Below, piece by piece: positions 9,375 through 18,155 of a stretch of 64,000 bases of DNA. Source of the stretch: Corynebacterium sp. CNJ-954 (GTDB taxonomy: Bacteria > Actinomycetota > Actinomycetes > Mycobacteriales > Mycobacteriaceae). Position numbers and translations under genes: made by a program. The DNA lies in assembly GCF_001942345.1 (NCBI RefSeq), contig NZ_MKKI01000033.1:62001-126000 (forward strand), read 5' to 3'. The stretch's first letter is position 1; every line of letters begins with the position of its first letter. Below the pieces are notes generated by a model. The model was not told where the DNA came from. It was given only the letters and a program-made list of their open reading frames with translations, and searched no databases.

Positions 9375-10990
9375 ATGACAGGAACACCGGAACACCCCTG
9401 GTTCGGCGACGAGACCGTCGCCGCGGAACGCACCGCACCGGGCACAGGAAGGTCCACCGCCGAAAAGCTGGAGGACCTGCACTCCCGGTTGGAGGAGGCC
9501 CAGGACCCCGGTAGTGAACGCGCACGGCAGAAGCGCGATGAGGCGGGCGGAACGACACCGCGTCAGCGTATCGACGCGTTGTTGGACGCGGGGTCGTTCA
9601 CCGAGATCGGTGCGCTCGGGCGTACCCCGGGAGAGCCGGAGGCACCCTACGGCGACGGCGTCGTCACCGGGTACGGCAGGGTCGACGGTCGCCCCGTCGC
9701 CGTCTACGCCCATGACAAGACCGTGTACGGTGGCTCGGTCGGCGAGACCTTCGGCAAGAAGGTCTGCGAGGTCATGGACATGGCCACCCGCATCGGCTGC
9801 CCGGTCATCGGCATCAACGATTCCGGCGGCGCCAGGATCCAGGACGCGGTGATGTCCCTGGCGATGTACTCCGAGTTGTCCCGGCGCCAGCTCCCGTTGT
9901 CGGGACAGTCGCCCCAGATCTCGATCCTGCTCGGGAACTGCGCCGGCGGTGCCGTGTACGCCCCGGCGACCACCGACTTCCTGGTGGCGGTGGAGGACCA
10001 GACGACGATGTTCGTCACCGGCCCCCAGATCATCGAGTCCGTCACCGGTGAGAAGATCAGCATGCAGGACCTCGGCGGTGCCCGCGTCCAGGCGGCCAAC
10101 GGGAACATCAGCTACGTCGGCAGTGACGAGGACGACGCCTTCAGCTACGTCCGCGAACTCCTCGCACACCTGCCGAGCAGTGCCTTCGAGGCGACCCCCT
10201 ACACTCCCGCGCCGCCGGACACCCTCAACGAGCGTGACGCCGAACTCGTCGATCTGATTCCGGACGACCCGAACTCCGGTTACGACATGATGGACGTGCT
10301 CACCCGGATCTTCGATGACGAGGACGTGCTGGAGGTCCAGCCGGACTACGGTCAGAACGTGATCACGGCCTTCGCCCGTATCGACGGACGTTCCGTCGGT
10401 GTGGTCGCCAACCAGCCGATGTCGCTGGCGGGCTGCCTCGACGCCGAGGCAGCGGACAAGGCTCCCGGTTCATCCGGATCTGCGACGCCTACAACATCCC
10501 GCTGGTGTTCGTGGTGGACACCCCCGGCTACCTGCCGGGCGCGGAGCAGGAGAAGCTCGGCCTGATCCACCGCGGCGCGCGGCTGGGCTTCGCCATGGTG
10601 GAGGCCACGGTGCCGAAGATGACCGTGGTGGTGCGCAAGGCGTTCGGCGGAGGTTACGCGGTGATGGGGTCGAAGAACCTCGGCGCCGACGTGAACCTGG
10701 CCTGGCCGACCGCCCAGATCGCGGTGATGGGTGCCGAGGGCGCGGCCGTGATGATCCAGGGCCGTCAGCTCGCCGCGATGCCGGAGGAGCAGCGTCCCGC
10801 GGCGAAGAAGATGTTCATGGACTTCTACAACGCCAACATGACCAGCCCGTACGTCGCTGCGGAGCGCGGTTACGTCGACGAGATCATCGATCCGTCGCAG
10901 ACGAGGCTGCGGCTGCGTCAGTCGTTGCGGCTGCTGCGGGACAAGCAGGTGCTGGAGCCGGAGAAGAAGCACACCATCATGCCGATGTGA
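9375..10990 (+). CDS. accD4: Acyl-CoA carboxylase beta subunit AccD4 (apparent frameshift)
   Basis: Carboxyltransferase subunit that supplies the carboxylated acyl extender for Pks13 (accD4 in mycobacteria; called accD3 in C. glutamicum). It starts at ATG 9375 (MTGTPEHPWFGDETVAAE) and reads through YGDGVVTGYGRVDGRPVAVYA, GGSVGETFG, NDSGGARIQD and the GNCAGGAVYAPA oxyanion motif. The frame is lost at CCC 10464-10466. Downstream, IRICDAYNIPLVFVVDTPGYLPG, the GGGYAVMGSK motif and the normal C-terminus continue in the frame one base earlier. Adding one C restores ADKAPRFIRICDAYNIP and a ~538-aa protein. Mycolate carboxylation is normally required, so a missing base in the assembly is more likely than a dead gene. 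Confidence 0.92.
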
Positions 10991-11016
10991 CCCGTGCGCC
11001 CGGATCACGGGAGACA

Positions 11017-11055
11017 GCACATGCCCCCGGACTCACGGAGTCCGGGGGCATGTGC
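11017..11055. terminator. Bidirectional terminator hairpin between accD4 and DUF6114 gene
   Basis: Perfect 17-bp inverted repeat (GCACATGCCCCCGGACT at 11017-11033; complement at 11039-11055) with a 5-nt loop, between two convergent genes. There is no T-tract on either side, but the strength and position favour a shared transcript end. Confidence 0.75.
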
Positions 11056-11071
11056 GTCAGGCGGGCCGGTT

Positions 11072-12568
11072 CTAGCTGTCGACCCAGTCCTTGATCTGTG
11101 CATTGGGGAACGCCATGGAGTCTGAGCTCACATGGTAGGTCTCCATGCGGGCGTCGAGGACCCGGGTCTTCCCGGAGAGGAGGTCAGGTAGCCCCAGTCC
11201 GATCTTCGACAGCTCCTTGGCGATGTCGTCCGGTGCCCAGTCGGCGTTGATGGTGATCGGCAGGGCCGTGTTCACGCCCAGCAACTCCAGCGTCATGGTC
11301 ACTTCCTGGACGAAGATGTGGAAGTTTCCCGTCAGGGTACTGGTGTTGTTCAGGGTGTCCATCATTTTGTCGGGCACGCCCAGATTATTCGGCCCGAACT
11401 GTACCCGGAGGTTCTCCAGGACGGTCTTGTCGGCGTCAATGCGAAGGGCCTTCTTCGGGCCCTGCATGGTGTCGATGGTGACGTAGGAGAGCTTCATCCC
11501 CGGCGTCATCGCCGCCGCATCCGCCTTGATCGTGAACGTGTTGCCGTTCGGCGGGATCATTCCTGGCACCGGCTCGGGAGGGGCCACGTTGAGTCCCGGG
11601 ATCTCCACCCCGAGGGAATCGAGCGTGTTGTCCAGGTCGTCCTGCAGCTGATTGCCGTCGGGAAGACGGAACTGCGGGAGGTTCAGGTCCGGGGTCTCTG
11701 GCAGGTTCGGGAGGTCAGGCAGGTTGGGCAGGCGGGGGCTGGTGTTGTCACCGTTGCCGCCGTCGGTGTCCCCGGCGCCGTCATCGCCGTTGTTGCCGTT
11801 GCCCTGGCCAGGGATCTGGAGGTCCGGAAGCTGGATATCGGGCAGGCCGGGAATCTGTGCGCGGGCGTCGGGGGTCTGGATACCGACACCGACCGTCACT
11901 GCAGCGAGGACGGCGACGACCGACTTGGCGGTTCCGGCACCCGTCGCCGACTTCTTGCCGGCTTTCTCCGCTTTCCGGGCTTTCTTGGCTTCCTTCTTCG
12001 CGGACTTCTCCGCTTTCGCGTCCTGCCGGGACTGGGGGTCCCAGGCCAGGGCGAGGGCGCCGCCGATCAGACCGAGGATCAGGCCGATGCCGAAACCACC
12101 GAAATTGGACTGCCAGAGCGCCAGGATCGACAGGATGATGGCGGCGACCCCGGCGAGGATCCGTCCTTCACCGCGGAACCAGCACATCAGACCACAGGTG
12201 ATCAGCAGAATGCCGATGACCGCCGTGGAGACCCCGCCCATGGTGGAGATCTGGATCTGGATGTTGGACACGGAGAATGACAGGTAGGCCGGCGCCATGA
12301 TGACGATGCCGGCCAGCATCATCAGCAGTCCGGCGCCGAAGGGACGCCCCTTGCGCCAGCGGCTGAAGCGACGGTTCTGCTTCTCGAGCTTCTCTGAACG
12401 GGAATCCGCCGTACCCGAGGTCGCGGACGTGTCGGTACCGTCCGCAGACGTGTCAGCGTCGGTGACACTCTCGTCGACGGCGTCGATGGACCGGGTGGTC
12501 TCGTTGACGTTCTCCTCGGATCCGTCGGCCCCGTTCACGCCCGAAGGCGTGGTGGAGTCGTCAGGCAT
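11072..12568 (-). CDS. DUF6114-type membrane protein with extracytoplasmic Pro-rich and C-terminal domain
   Basis: 498 aa starting at ATG 12568, which overlaps the upstream stop (TGATG). A Thr/Asp/Ser-rich cytoplasmic N-terminus precedes a DUF6114-like block (about 60-180) with four hydrophobic segments starting RFSRWRKGRPFGAGLLMMLAG. Next is a Lys/Ala-rich charged stretch, another hydrophobic segment (about 215-230), then a Pro/Leu/Asp repeat (LPDIQLPDLQIPG, LPNLPDLPNLP) and a C-terminal globular region ending NAQIKDWVDS. DUF6114 proteins are found paired with DUF6230 proteins in actinobacteria, as here. No enzymatic motif is visible and the function is unknown; the extended C-terminal part presumably faces outside. 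Confidence 0.75.
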   Translation of the reverse strand: MPDDSTTPSGVNGADGSEENVNETTRSIDAVDESVTDADTSADGTDTSATSGTADSRSEKLEKQNRRFSRWRKGRPFGAGLLMMLAGIVIMAPAYLSFSVSNIQIQISTMGGVSTAVIGILLITCGLMCWFRGEGRILAGVAAIILSILALWQSNFGGFGIGLILGLIGGALALAWDPQSRQDAKAEKSAKKEAKKARKAEKAGKKSATGAGTAKSVVAVLAAVTVGVGIQTPDARAQIPGLPDIQLPDLQIPGQGNGNNGDDGAGDTDGGNGDNTSPRLPNLPDLPNLPETPDLNLPQFRLPDGNQLQDDLDNTLDSLGVEIPGLNVAPPEPVPGMIPPNGNTFTIKADAAAMTPGMKLSYVTIDTMQGPKKALRIDADKTVLENLRVQFGPNNLGVPDKMMDTLNNTSTLTGNFHIFVQEVTMTLELLGVNTALPITINADWAPDDIAKELSKIGLGLPDLLSGKTRVLDARMETYHVSSDSMAFPNAQIKDWVDS

Positions 12569-13137
12569 CAGCACTCAGCCTCGTCGACGGAGACAACTCC
12601 CACCTTTGCTCCGGCAGCAGTCAGTTTGTCCGCAGCGATGGAGCTGGCCTTGATGACCTGGTCCCAACCGTTGAGGGCTTCGGCGTGCAGGCCCCACGAG
12701 CCGGCGGGGGCCTCATCGTCGAGCTGGCTGGCGTCCACGCCGATCTGGGCACCTTCGAGGGTCATGCCGCCGACGAGGCCGGGCGCGCCGAGCACGAGGT
12801 GCTCGGCGGTGGTGTTGTCACCGGGCACCAGCATCTGGAAGCGCTTCTCGCCCAGGCCGGGGAGCTTCAACGGTGCGGTCATGCACATGTCGGAGATGCT
12901 GGCGTCCTCGAAGATCAGCCGGGCGACACCGGTGTCGCCGTCGTGCTGGCTGTCAGTGCCGCCGAAGATCGACACGTCGGTCGCGTCGAGGTTGCTGACC
13001 TCCTGGTTGAAGATGGTGTTGGACAAGGCCAGGTTGGCGGACAGACCGCCCTGGGCCATGGCCACACCGACACCGGCCGTGGCCAGGAGCCCGACTGCCA
13101 TGACCCCGGCGAACCGCTTTCCCTTGATATGTCCCAT
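12568..13137 (-). CDS. DUF6230 family exported protein
   Basis: 189 aa with an N-terminal signal segment (GKRFAGVMAVGLLATAGVGVAMAQ). The mature part contains the DUF6230-like core of beta-strand pattern (NTIFNQEVSNLDATDVSIFGG...ARLIFEDASISDMC...LKLPGLGEKRFQML) and two cysteines, one at the very C-terminus (EAEC). It has a clear GGAGG site 8 nt before ATG 13137. Its stop is fused to the start of the DUF6114 gene, so the two are translated together and probably act as a membrane/secreted pair. The function is unknown. Confidence 0.78.
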   Translation of the reverse strand: MGHIKGKRFAGVMAVGLLATAGVGVAMAQGGLSANLALSNTIFNQEVSNLDATDVSIFGGTDSQHDGDTGVARLIFEDASISDMCMTAPLKLPGLGEKRFQMLVPGDNTTAEHLVLGAPGLVGGMTLEGAQIGVDASQLDDEAPAGSWGLHAEALNGWDQVIKASSIAADKLTAAGAKVGVVSVDEAEC

Positions 13138-13266
13138 GTTCGTTCCTCCGTTGGTGAGGGACGCGGACCGCGGACCCTCGGTTAGTAAATATGAAGCCGA
13201 CTGCCGATCATCGTATCGCTGTCGTACTTGTTTCTGTGAAGAATTCGTAAATTGTAGTGCGCTGTG

Positions 13267-14481
13267 TCACGGTCGTCCAGTCGTCCTGGTGCTGAACAGG
13301 CATAATACCAGGGCGGATATCTGTAGTGCGGCGAGTGCCAGGACCAGTGTCGCCCACCCGATCTGGAAGAAGTACCCGGAGAGCCAGCCGATCACCGAGG
13401 AGCCGAGGTAGTAGCTCATGACGTAGGTGGAGGACGCTTCTGCACGGTCCCGGTCGGCGATCTGACCCACCAGTGTCGACGCGGTCGAGTGGACGGCGAA
13501 GAAGCTGGCGGTGAACACGAGAACACCGACTACCGTGACCACCACGTTCGGCACGAGGGCCAGGAGAAGCCCTGCGGTCGCGAGGGTGACACCGGTGACC
13601 AGGACCCGCGCCGCCCCGTACCTGGTGACGAGTGCTCCGGCGCGTGCGGAGGACCACGTGCCGGACAGGTAGAGGATGAACACCGCCCCGGCCACGGCCT
13701 CAGGGAGACCAAACTGGCCGGTCAGACGGAAGCCGAGGTAGTTGTACAGCGAGACGAAGACGCCCATCATCAGGAACGGGAGGATGAACAGGGCGACGAG
13801 CCGCCGGTCGTGCCAGTGCCGTCGGAAGGCGTCGAGTTCATGGCGCAGGGTGATCTTCTTCGCCACGAAGTTCCTCTGTGGCGGGAGCGCCCACGCACAC
13901 ACCACGCCGAGGAGGAAGGCGACGGCACCACCGGCGAGGACGGCACCACGCCAGTCGGTGAACTCCAGCACGCTGGACGGGACGAGCCGTCCCAGCAGAC
14001 CACCGAGAGTCGTCCCGGCGATGTAGAGACCCATGACACGTCCCAGGTGGTCCGGGCGGATCTCCTCGGAGAGGAAGCTCATCATCACCGCCGGCACTCC
14101 GGCGACGGCGAGGCCCTGGAGTGCGCGCAGTCCGACCAGCGTGCCGATGCCGGGTGCTGCGGCGAGGAGCAGGCTGAGCGCGGTGGCCACGAGGACGGAC
14201 ACCTGCAGGACCCGGCGCCGTCCGACCCTCTCGGACAGGATGCTGACGGGGATGACCGCCACGGCGAGCATGCCGGTGGTGGCGGACACGGTGAGCGCAG
14301 CGGTGGTGGGGGAGACGCCCAGCCCGTCGTGGATCGCCGGGAGGACGGACTGGGTGAGGTACATGGCGTTGAAGCTCGCCAGGCCTGCGGTGGCGGCGGC
14401 GATCATGATCCGGCGGTAACCGGGGTCGCCGGGGGAGAGTCCTGCAGTGGGTTCGGGGTCCGTCACGTCCATGTTTTCCAT
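13267..14481 (-). CDS. MFS transporter (drug/solute exporter type)
   Basis: 404 aa with 12 predicted membrane segments and MFS loop motifs: LSERVGRRRVLQV after TM2, and RALQGLAVAGVPAVMMSFLSEEI in the TM4-5 region. Start is taken as ATG 14481 (MENMDVTDPEP); a GTG at 14490 in the same frame is possible. It is divergent from a LysR gene 87 bp away, the usual arrangement of an efflux pump with its own regulator. The substrate cannot be read from the sequence. Confidence 0.9.
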   Translation of the reverse strand: MENMDVTDPEPTAGLSPGDPGYRRIMIAAATAGLASFNAMYLTQSVLPAIHDGLGVSPTTAALTVSATTGMLAVAVIPVSILSERVGRRRVLQVSVLVATALSLLLAAAPGIGTLVGLRALQGLAVAGVPAVMMSFLSEEIRPDHLGRVMGLYIAGTTLGGLLGRLVPSSVLEFTDWRGAVLAGGAVAFLLGVVCAWALPPQRNFVAKKITLRHELDAFRRHWHDRRLVALFILPFLMMGVFVSLYNYLGFRLTGQFGLPEAVAGAVFILYLSGTWSSARAGALVTRYGAARVLVTGVTLATAGLLLALVPNVVVTVVGVLVFTASFFAVHSTASTLVGQIADRDRAEASSTYVMSYYLGSSVIGWLSGYFFQIGWATLVLALAALQISALVLCLFSTRTTGRP

Positions 14482-14506
14482 GGTGCTCACTCAGGGCTGA
14501 CGATCA

Positions 14507-14516
14507 TAATGCATTA
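14507..14516. promoter_or_regulatory. Palindrome in the MFS/LysR divergent promoter region
   Basis: TAATGCATTA, a perfect 10-bp palindrome in the AT-rich centre of the 87-bp divergent intergenic region. It is a candidate site for the LysR regulator; weak evidence because it is short. Confidence 0.35.
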
Positions 14517-14568
14517 ACATGTCCTTTGTGTCCCGCTCAACGCATAGGTGGAGGAGAGGATTGAGGCC

Positions 14569-15480
14569 ATGGCCGCGCCGGTGGATCTCGACTGGTTCCT
14601 GGATCTCGTGGAGACAGGGAACATGGTGGACACGGCGTTGGCGACGGGGGTGAGCCAGTCGACGCTGTCACGGAGGCTTGCCGCGCTTGAACGCGGCGTG
14701 GGTGCCGAGCTCTTCGACCGCCACGGCCGTCACCTCGTCCTCAACCGGCGGGGAGAGACACTTGCGGCGTCGGCCCGGGCCGCAACCGCGACCTGGCGTG
14801 CTGGCGTGGAGGAGGTGCGGCGTCTGGTGGACCCGGAGCGTGGCACCGTCCGTCTCGGCTTCATGCACTCGCTGGGGACGTGGTTGGTGCCTGATCTGCT
14901 CCGTGAGTTCCGTACCCACCGGCCTGCCGTGGATTTCGACCTGGTGCAGGGGGCCGCGCTCGACCTGGTGGACCAGGTGACGGCGGGCGCCGTCGACCTG
15001 GCGATCGTCGGCCCGTGCCCGACCAGCCAGGTCGCCGCCGGTCAGGTCGGCTGGGAGGAACTGGCGGAGCAGCGACTCGGCCTTGCCGTGCCGTCCGGTC
15101 ACCGGTGGGCGGGACGGGCGACGATCGACCTCGCCGATGCGGCCGAGGAGCCGTTCGTGGCCATGCTGGAGGGCTACGGGACGAGGCTCCTGCTCGACAC
15201 ATTGGCCGCCGACAGCGGCTTCCGTCCCCGCCTGGTCTTCGAGTCGATGGAGTTGACCACGGTGGCGGGCCTGGTCACCGCTGGTCTCGGCGTCGCGCTT
15301 CTTCCGTTGGGTGACCCGAACCTGCAGATGGAGGGCATGTCCGTCATCCCCCTCGCCACGGACCGGGTGCGCGAACTCGGCATCGTCTGGGCGACGCCCA
15401 CCGCGCAGCCGGCGGCGGAACTGGTGTCGCCGGTCGCCGGATTCCTCGAGTTCGTCAGGACGTGGGCTGTCGCCGGGTGA
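14569..15480 (+). CDS. LysR-family transcriptional regulator
   Basis: 303 aa. The N-terminal winged helix (residues 6-65: DLDWFLDLVETGNMVDTALATGVSQSTLSRRLAALE) is typical LysR HTH, followed by a periplasmic-binding-like effector domain (RGTVRLGFMHSLGTWLVPDLL onward). ATG 14569 is chosen because GGAGGAGAGGA lies at 14550-14560; an upstream in-frame GTG at 14548 lies in that site. It probably regulates the divergent MFS gene. The 3' end overlaps the convergent DUF3054 gene by 26 bp. Confidence 0.9.
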   Translation: MAAPVDLDWFLDLVETGNMVDTALATGVSQSTLSRRLAALERGVGAELFDRHGRHLVLNRRGETLAASARAATATWRAGVEEVRRLVDPERGTVRLGFMHSLGTWLVPDLLREFRTHRPAVDFDLVQGAALDLVDQVTAGAVDLAIVGPCPTSQVAAGQVGWEELAEQRLGLAVPSGHRWAGRATIDLADAAEEPFVAMLEGYGTRLLLDTLAADSGFRPRLVFESMELTTVAGLVTAGLGVALLPLGDPNLQMEGMSVIPLATDRVRELGIVWATPTAQPAAELVSPVAGFLEFVRTWAVAG

Positions 15481-15886
15481 CGAAGGAGGCGACGGCGCGC
15501 CAGCCGATCAGCAGGATCCCCAGGAAGATCAGTGACGTCAGGACAAAACCCCACGCCACCGAGACGTGCACGATACTGCGCACCACGATGCCGATGAACC
15601 AGGTGACTATCAGGATCCCCAGCCCCGTCCCCGGCGCCGGACGGACGACGCCGGTCATCAGAAGGGCCCAGGCGACCGCCAACCCGAGGAGGAAGGGCCA
15701 CGCGGTCCCCAGCCACCCCAGGATGCTAAAGCCGTCCGTGCTGTGGAAGAGTCTACCCAGCAGTGCGAAAAGCAGGACGGCGATGGCATCGATGGCCAGT
15801 GCCATCGTCGTTGCGGTACCGGCGGTGGCGGAGAGCGGACCGGTGTGCCCGGACGTCGCATCGGGGGAGTTCGTCATGGCGTCCAT
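15455..15886 (-). CDS. DUF3054 family membrane protein
   Basis: About 143 aa with four hydrophobic segments. The pattern IDAIAVLLFALLGRLFHS...PFLLGLAVAWALL...GILIVTWFIGIVVRS matches small actinobacterial DUF3054 membrane proteins. Three in-frame ATGs (15907, 15886, 15877) are possible and none has a good ribosome site, so the start is uncertain. It is convergent with the LysR gene. Function unknown. Confidence 0.75.
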   Translation of the reverse strand: MDAMTNSPDATSGHTGPLSATAGTATTMALAIDAIAVLLFALLGRLFHSTDGFSILGWLGTAWPFLLGLAVAWALLMTGVVRPAPGTGLGILIVTWFIGIVVRSIVHVSVAWGFVLTSLIFLGILLIGWRAVASFVTRRQPTS

Positions 15887-16021
15887 TCTAGGTCGTCGTC
15901 GAGACATGGCGCTGCCGCTCCGTCATCCGTTCTCCGAGACACCGCACATGAGGGTAGAGTCAGCTCCCTCTTAGGTCCCGTACATCCCCACGGCCACCCG
16001 GGCGACCATAGCGTTGCCGAC

Positions 16022-17230
16022 ATGACCATCACTGACGACGTGCGCCGGCACCGGTTGTCCCTGCTTCCGGTCCTGTTCGCGGCTTTCGCCACCTTTTCCC
16101 TGCTTCTGGCTGTCCGTACGACACAGGAACCACACCGCGTCTGGGCTGCCTGTGGTCTGGTCACCTACTCGGCGGCGGCAGTCGTGACAGGCGTCAGCGC
16201 CGGGACCCGTGCCGGAAGACGCGTGGAGCCCACGGTGTTGTGGTCTGTCGTCCTGGGTGCTCTGGTGGCGCCCACCGGGATCCTGACGGCCAACGGACGT
16301 GGGCAACTGGAGGTCCGGGTGGTTGCCGAGTCCGCGCGACGGCTGATGGATGAAGGGACGCCGTACACCGCGGCTCCGGCAGACGTCGGCGACTACAACC
16401 CGTATTCACCGATGATGGCGCTCTTCGGCATGCCACGGGCATGGTGGGGCGACGGTATGGTCACTGACCCCCGGCTGTGGTGTGCAGTCGCACTGCTCGT
16501 GTGCATGGTGTGTGCGCGTGTCCTGCTGGGGACACCGCGTACGCCAGGACACCGTCTTCTGCTGGTGGCGGTCGGGTCGCCGCTGGTGGCGCTGACGGTG
16601 GCAGGCAGTGGCGTTGATCTGCCGGTGACTGGTGCGGTGATTCTCGCGTTGGCGGCGGCTGTCAGCGGCAGACCCGTTGTGGCAGGGGTGGCCGTCGGTG
16701 TCGCTGTCGCGATGAAATGGACGGCGCTTCCGGTCGCCGCCGTTGTGGTCATCGTGTTGTGGCGTCGACATTCGCGACATTCGCGACATTCGCGACGGAC
16801 GGCAGGCACCTCTGCGGTCGTGGCAGGTGGCGTGGCAGCCGTAGCCGCCGTGTGTGGGACAGGCGGTGATCTCGGTGGGTTCGTGCACCACACGATCGGA
16901 TTCCCGCTCGGACACGGAGCGGTGCCGACCCTGCGGGGAGTCCCGTGGTGGGTGGGCTGCTGCACGGTGTACCGGTGTTGTCCTGGATTCCTACGGGGTT
17001 CTCGCAGGTGTGGCGGTCGGGTTGTTGAGGGTACTGACCGCCCGACCACCGGACGTCACCACGGTGGCGTCGTGTACGGCGGCGGGATACGCCGCCCTGT
17101 TCCTGCTTGCGCCGTCCGCCCGGGAGGGTTACTTCATCCTGCCGCTTCTGATCGTCGCTGCTGCGTACGCATATCGTGGTCCGGGACAGAGCCGCGTCCC
17201 CGGACGACGGGTGGGGGCTCCGGTGGCGGA
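16022..17230 (+). pseudogene. GT87-like (DUF2029) membrane glycosyltransferase, two apparent frameshifts
   Basis: A polytopic membrane protein starting at ATG 16022. It shows the GT-C/GT87 hallmarks DVGDYNPYSPMMALFGMPRAWWG (acceptor loop), repeated hydrophobic helices, VAMKWTALPVAAVVVIVLW, and HHTIGFPLG, which normally precedes a ...SPLPG-like loop. The frame breaks at CCC 16929-16931; restoring a C gives PTPAGSPVVGGLLHGVP. It breaks again at GG 16974-16975; restoring a G gives VPGVVLDSYGVLAGVAVGLL and the last helices (YFILPLLIVAAAYAYRG). The final frame has no stop until 17498, which runs antisense into the arginase-family gene, so the true 3' end is unclear. A 9-bp repeat (CGACATTCG x3, 16766-16792) encodes RHSRHSRHS. 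Related enzymes use polyprenyl-phosphate sugars; donor and acceptor here are unknown. Confidence 0.7.
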
Positions 17231-17231
17231 C

Positions 17232-18128
17232 TCAGCGTCCGATCAGGGGCAGCGGATCGAGCATCTCCACGGCCGCCAGCAGGCTGCGTGGGATGAACTC
17301 GGCAGCCGTGAGCCCGACGACGTCAACGACCGACGACACGTCGGCGACGATCCGTTGCACCTGCGCCCGGGACAGTCCGCCCGCTACCGCACCGAGACCG
17401 AGCACGATGTCGTCACTGTCCACCACATCGACGTCGAGATGGACCGCCACCTTCGAGCATCCTGTCGCACGCAACCACTCCAGCAGAGGCGCGGATGATT
17501 CGCGCAGGTCATCAGGAGCGAAGGACTCCAGGCCCCACTCACCGACGTGCGCGTAGGCGTCTTCTGTCCAGTCGTGCAGACCCGCCAACGCGATACGCGA
17601 CGGGTCCACGGTGGACGGGAGCAGCGCGCCGATCTCGGGATCACCGTGGCCGGTCAGGTGGCTCACCGCCATCGCATGGTAGCCGTCGTAGTCGGTGTCG
17701 GGGGTGTCGACATCGGGGTGGGCGTCGATCCACACGACGGCGAGATCATCGCCGTACTTCTCCGCGAGCGAGGAAAATGGGGCGACGCTGACCGAACACT
17801 CGCCACCCAGCGTGAGGATACGGTCGGGGCGGTGCCGACCGATGAGCTCGAGGGCGGACGACAGTGACCGGGTGACAGCCTGACACGATTCAATACCGTC
17901 GGTCGTTCCTTCATCGTCGACGGCAGGTGCCGGAACAACCTCGGTCGGGCCGGTGTGGTCGGGGAGGAAGGCGTCGAGAGCCCTGGCACCGACGGCGTAG
18001 CCTTTCCTCGCCGTGGCGTAGTCGAGTTCGGGGAGGAGCTGTGCGACATTCTCCCGCGTGGCTCCGTGGAACTGGGGCCAGACGAGCCTGAGAGTGGTGG
18101 CGGTGGTAGCAGCATTCTGTTCAGCCAT
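17232..18128 (-). CDS. Arginase/agmatinase-fold family protein
   Basis: 298 aa ureohydrolase fold. Metal-site motifs: WIDAHPDVDTP and HLDVDVVD are intact, but the first ligand motif is GGECS rather than GGDHS, replacing the usual His with Cys, as in a subset of uncharacterised family members. The C-terminal AEFIPRS carries the conserved Glu. The substrate is therefore uncertain; arginine or agmatine should not be assumed. It is the last gene of the trmB-NYN-mmpL3-flippase run on the minus strand, 27 bp after the flippase stop. Confidence 0.85.
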   Translation of the reverse strand: MAEQNAATTATTLRLVWPQFHGATRENVAQLLPELDYATARKGYAVGARALDAFLPDHTGPTEVVPAPAVDDEGTTDGIESCQAVTRSLSSALELIGRHRPDRILTLGGECSVSVAPFSSLAEKYGDDLAVVWIDAHPDVDTPDTDYDGYHAMAVSHLTGHGDPEIGALLPSTVDPSRIALAGLHDWTEDAYAHVGEWGLESFAPDDLRESSAPLLEWLRATGCSKVAVHLDVDVVDSDDIVLGLGAVAGGLSRAQVQRIVADVSSVVDVVGLTAAEFIPRSLLAAVEMLDPLPLIGR

Positions 18129-18155
18129 GCACCAATTCTCACATCCGGCGACGGG

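Noticed and set aside
10455..10475. Programmed ribosomal frameshifting in accD4
   Set aside because: No slippery heptamer plus downstream structure, no known precedent in the family, and ten similar losses elsewhere point to sequence error.
16766..16796. CRISPR-like or iteron repeat
   Set aside because: Units are only 9 bp, contiguous and in frame within a coding region; no spacers and no cas genes in the window.
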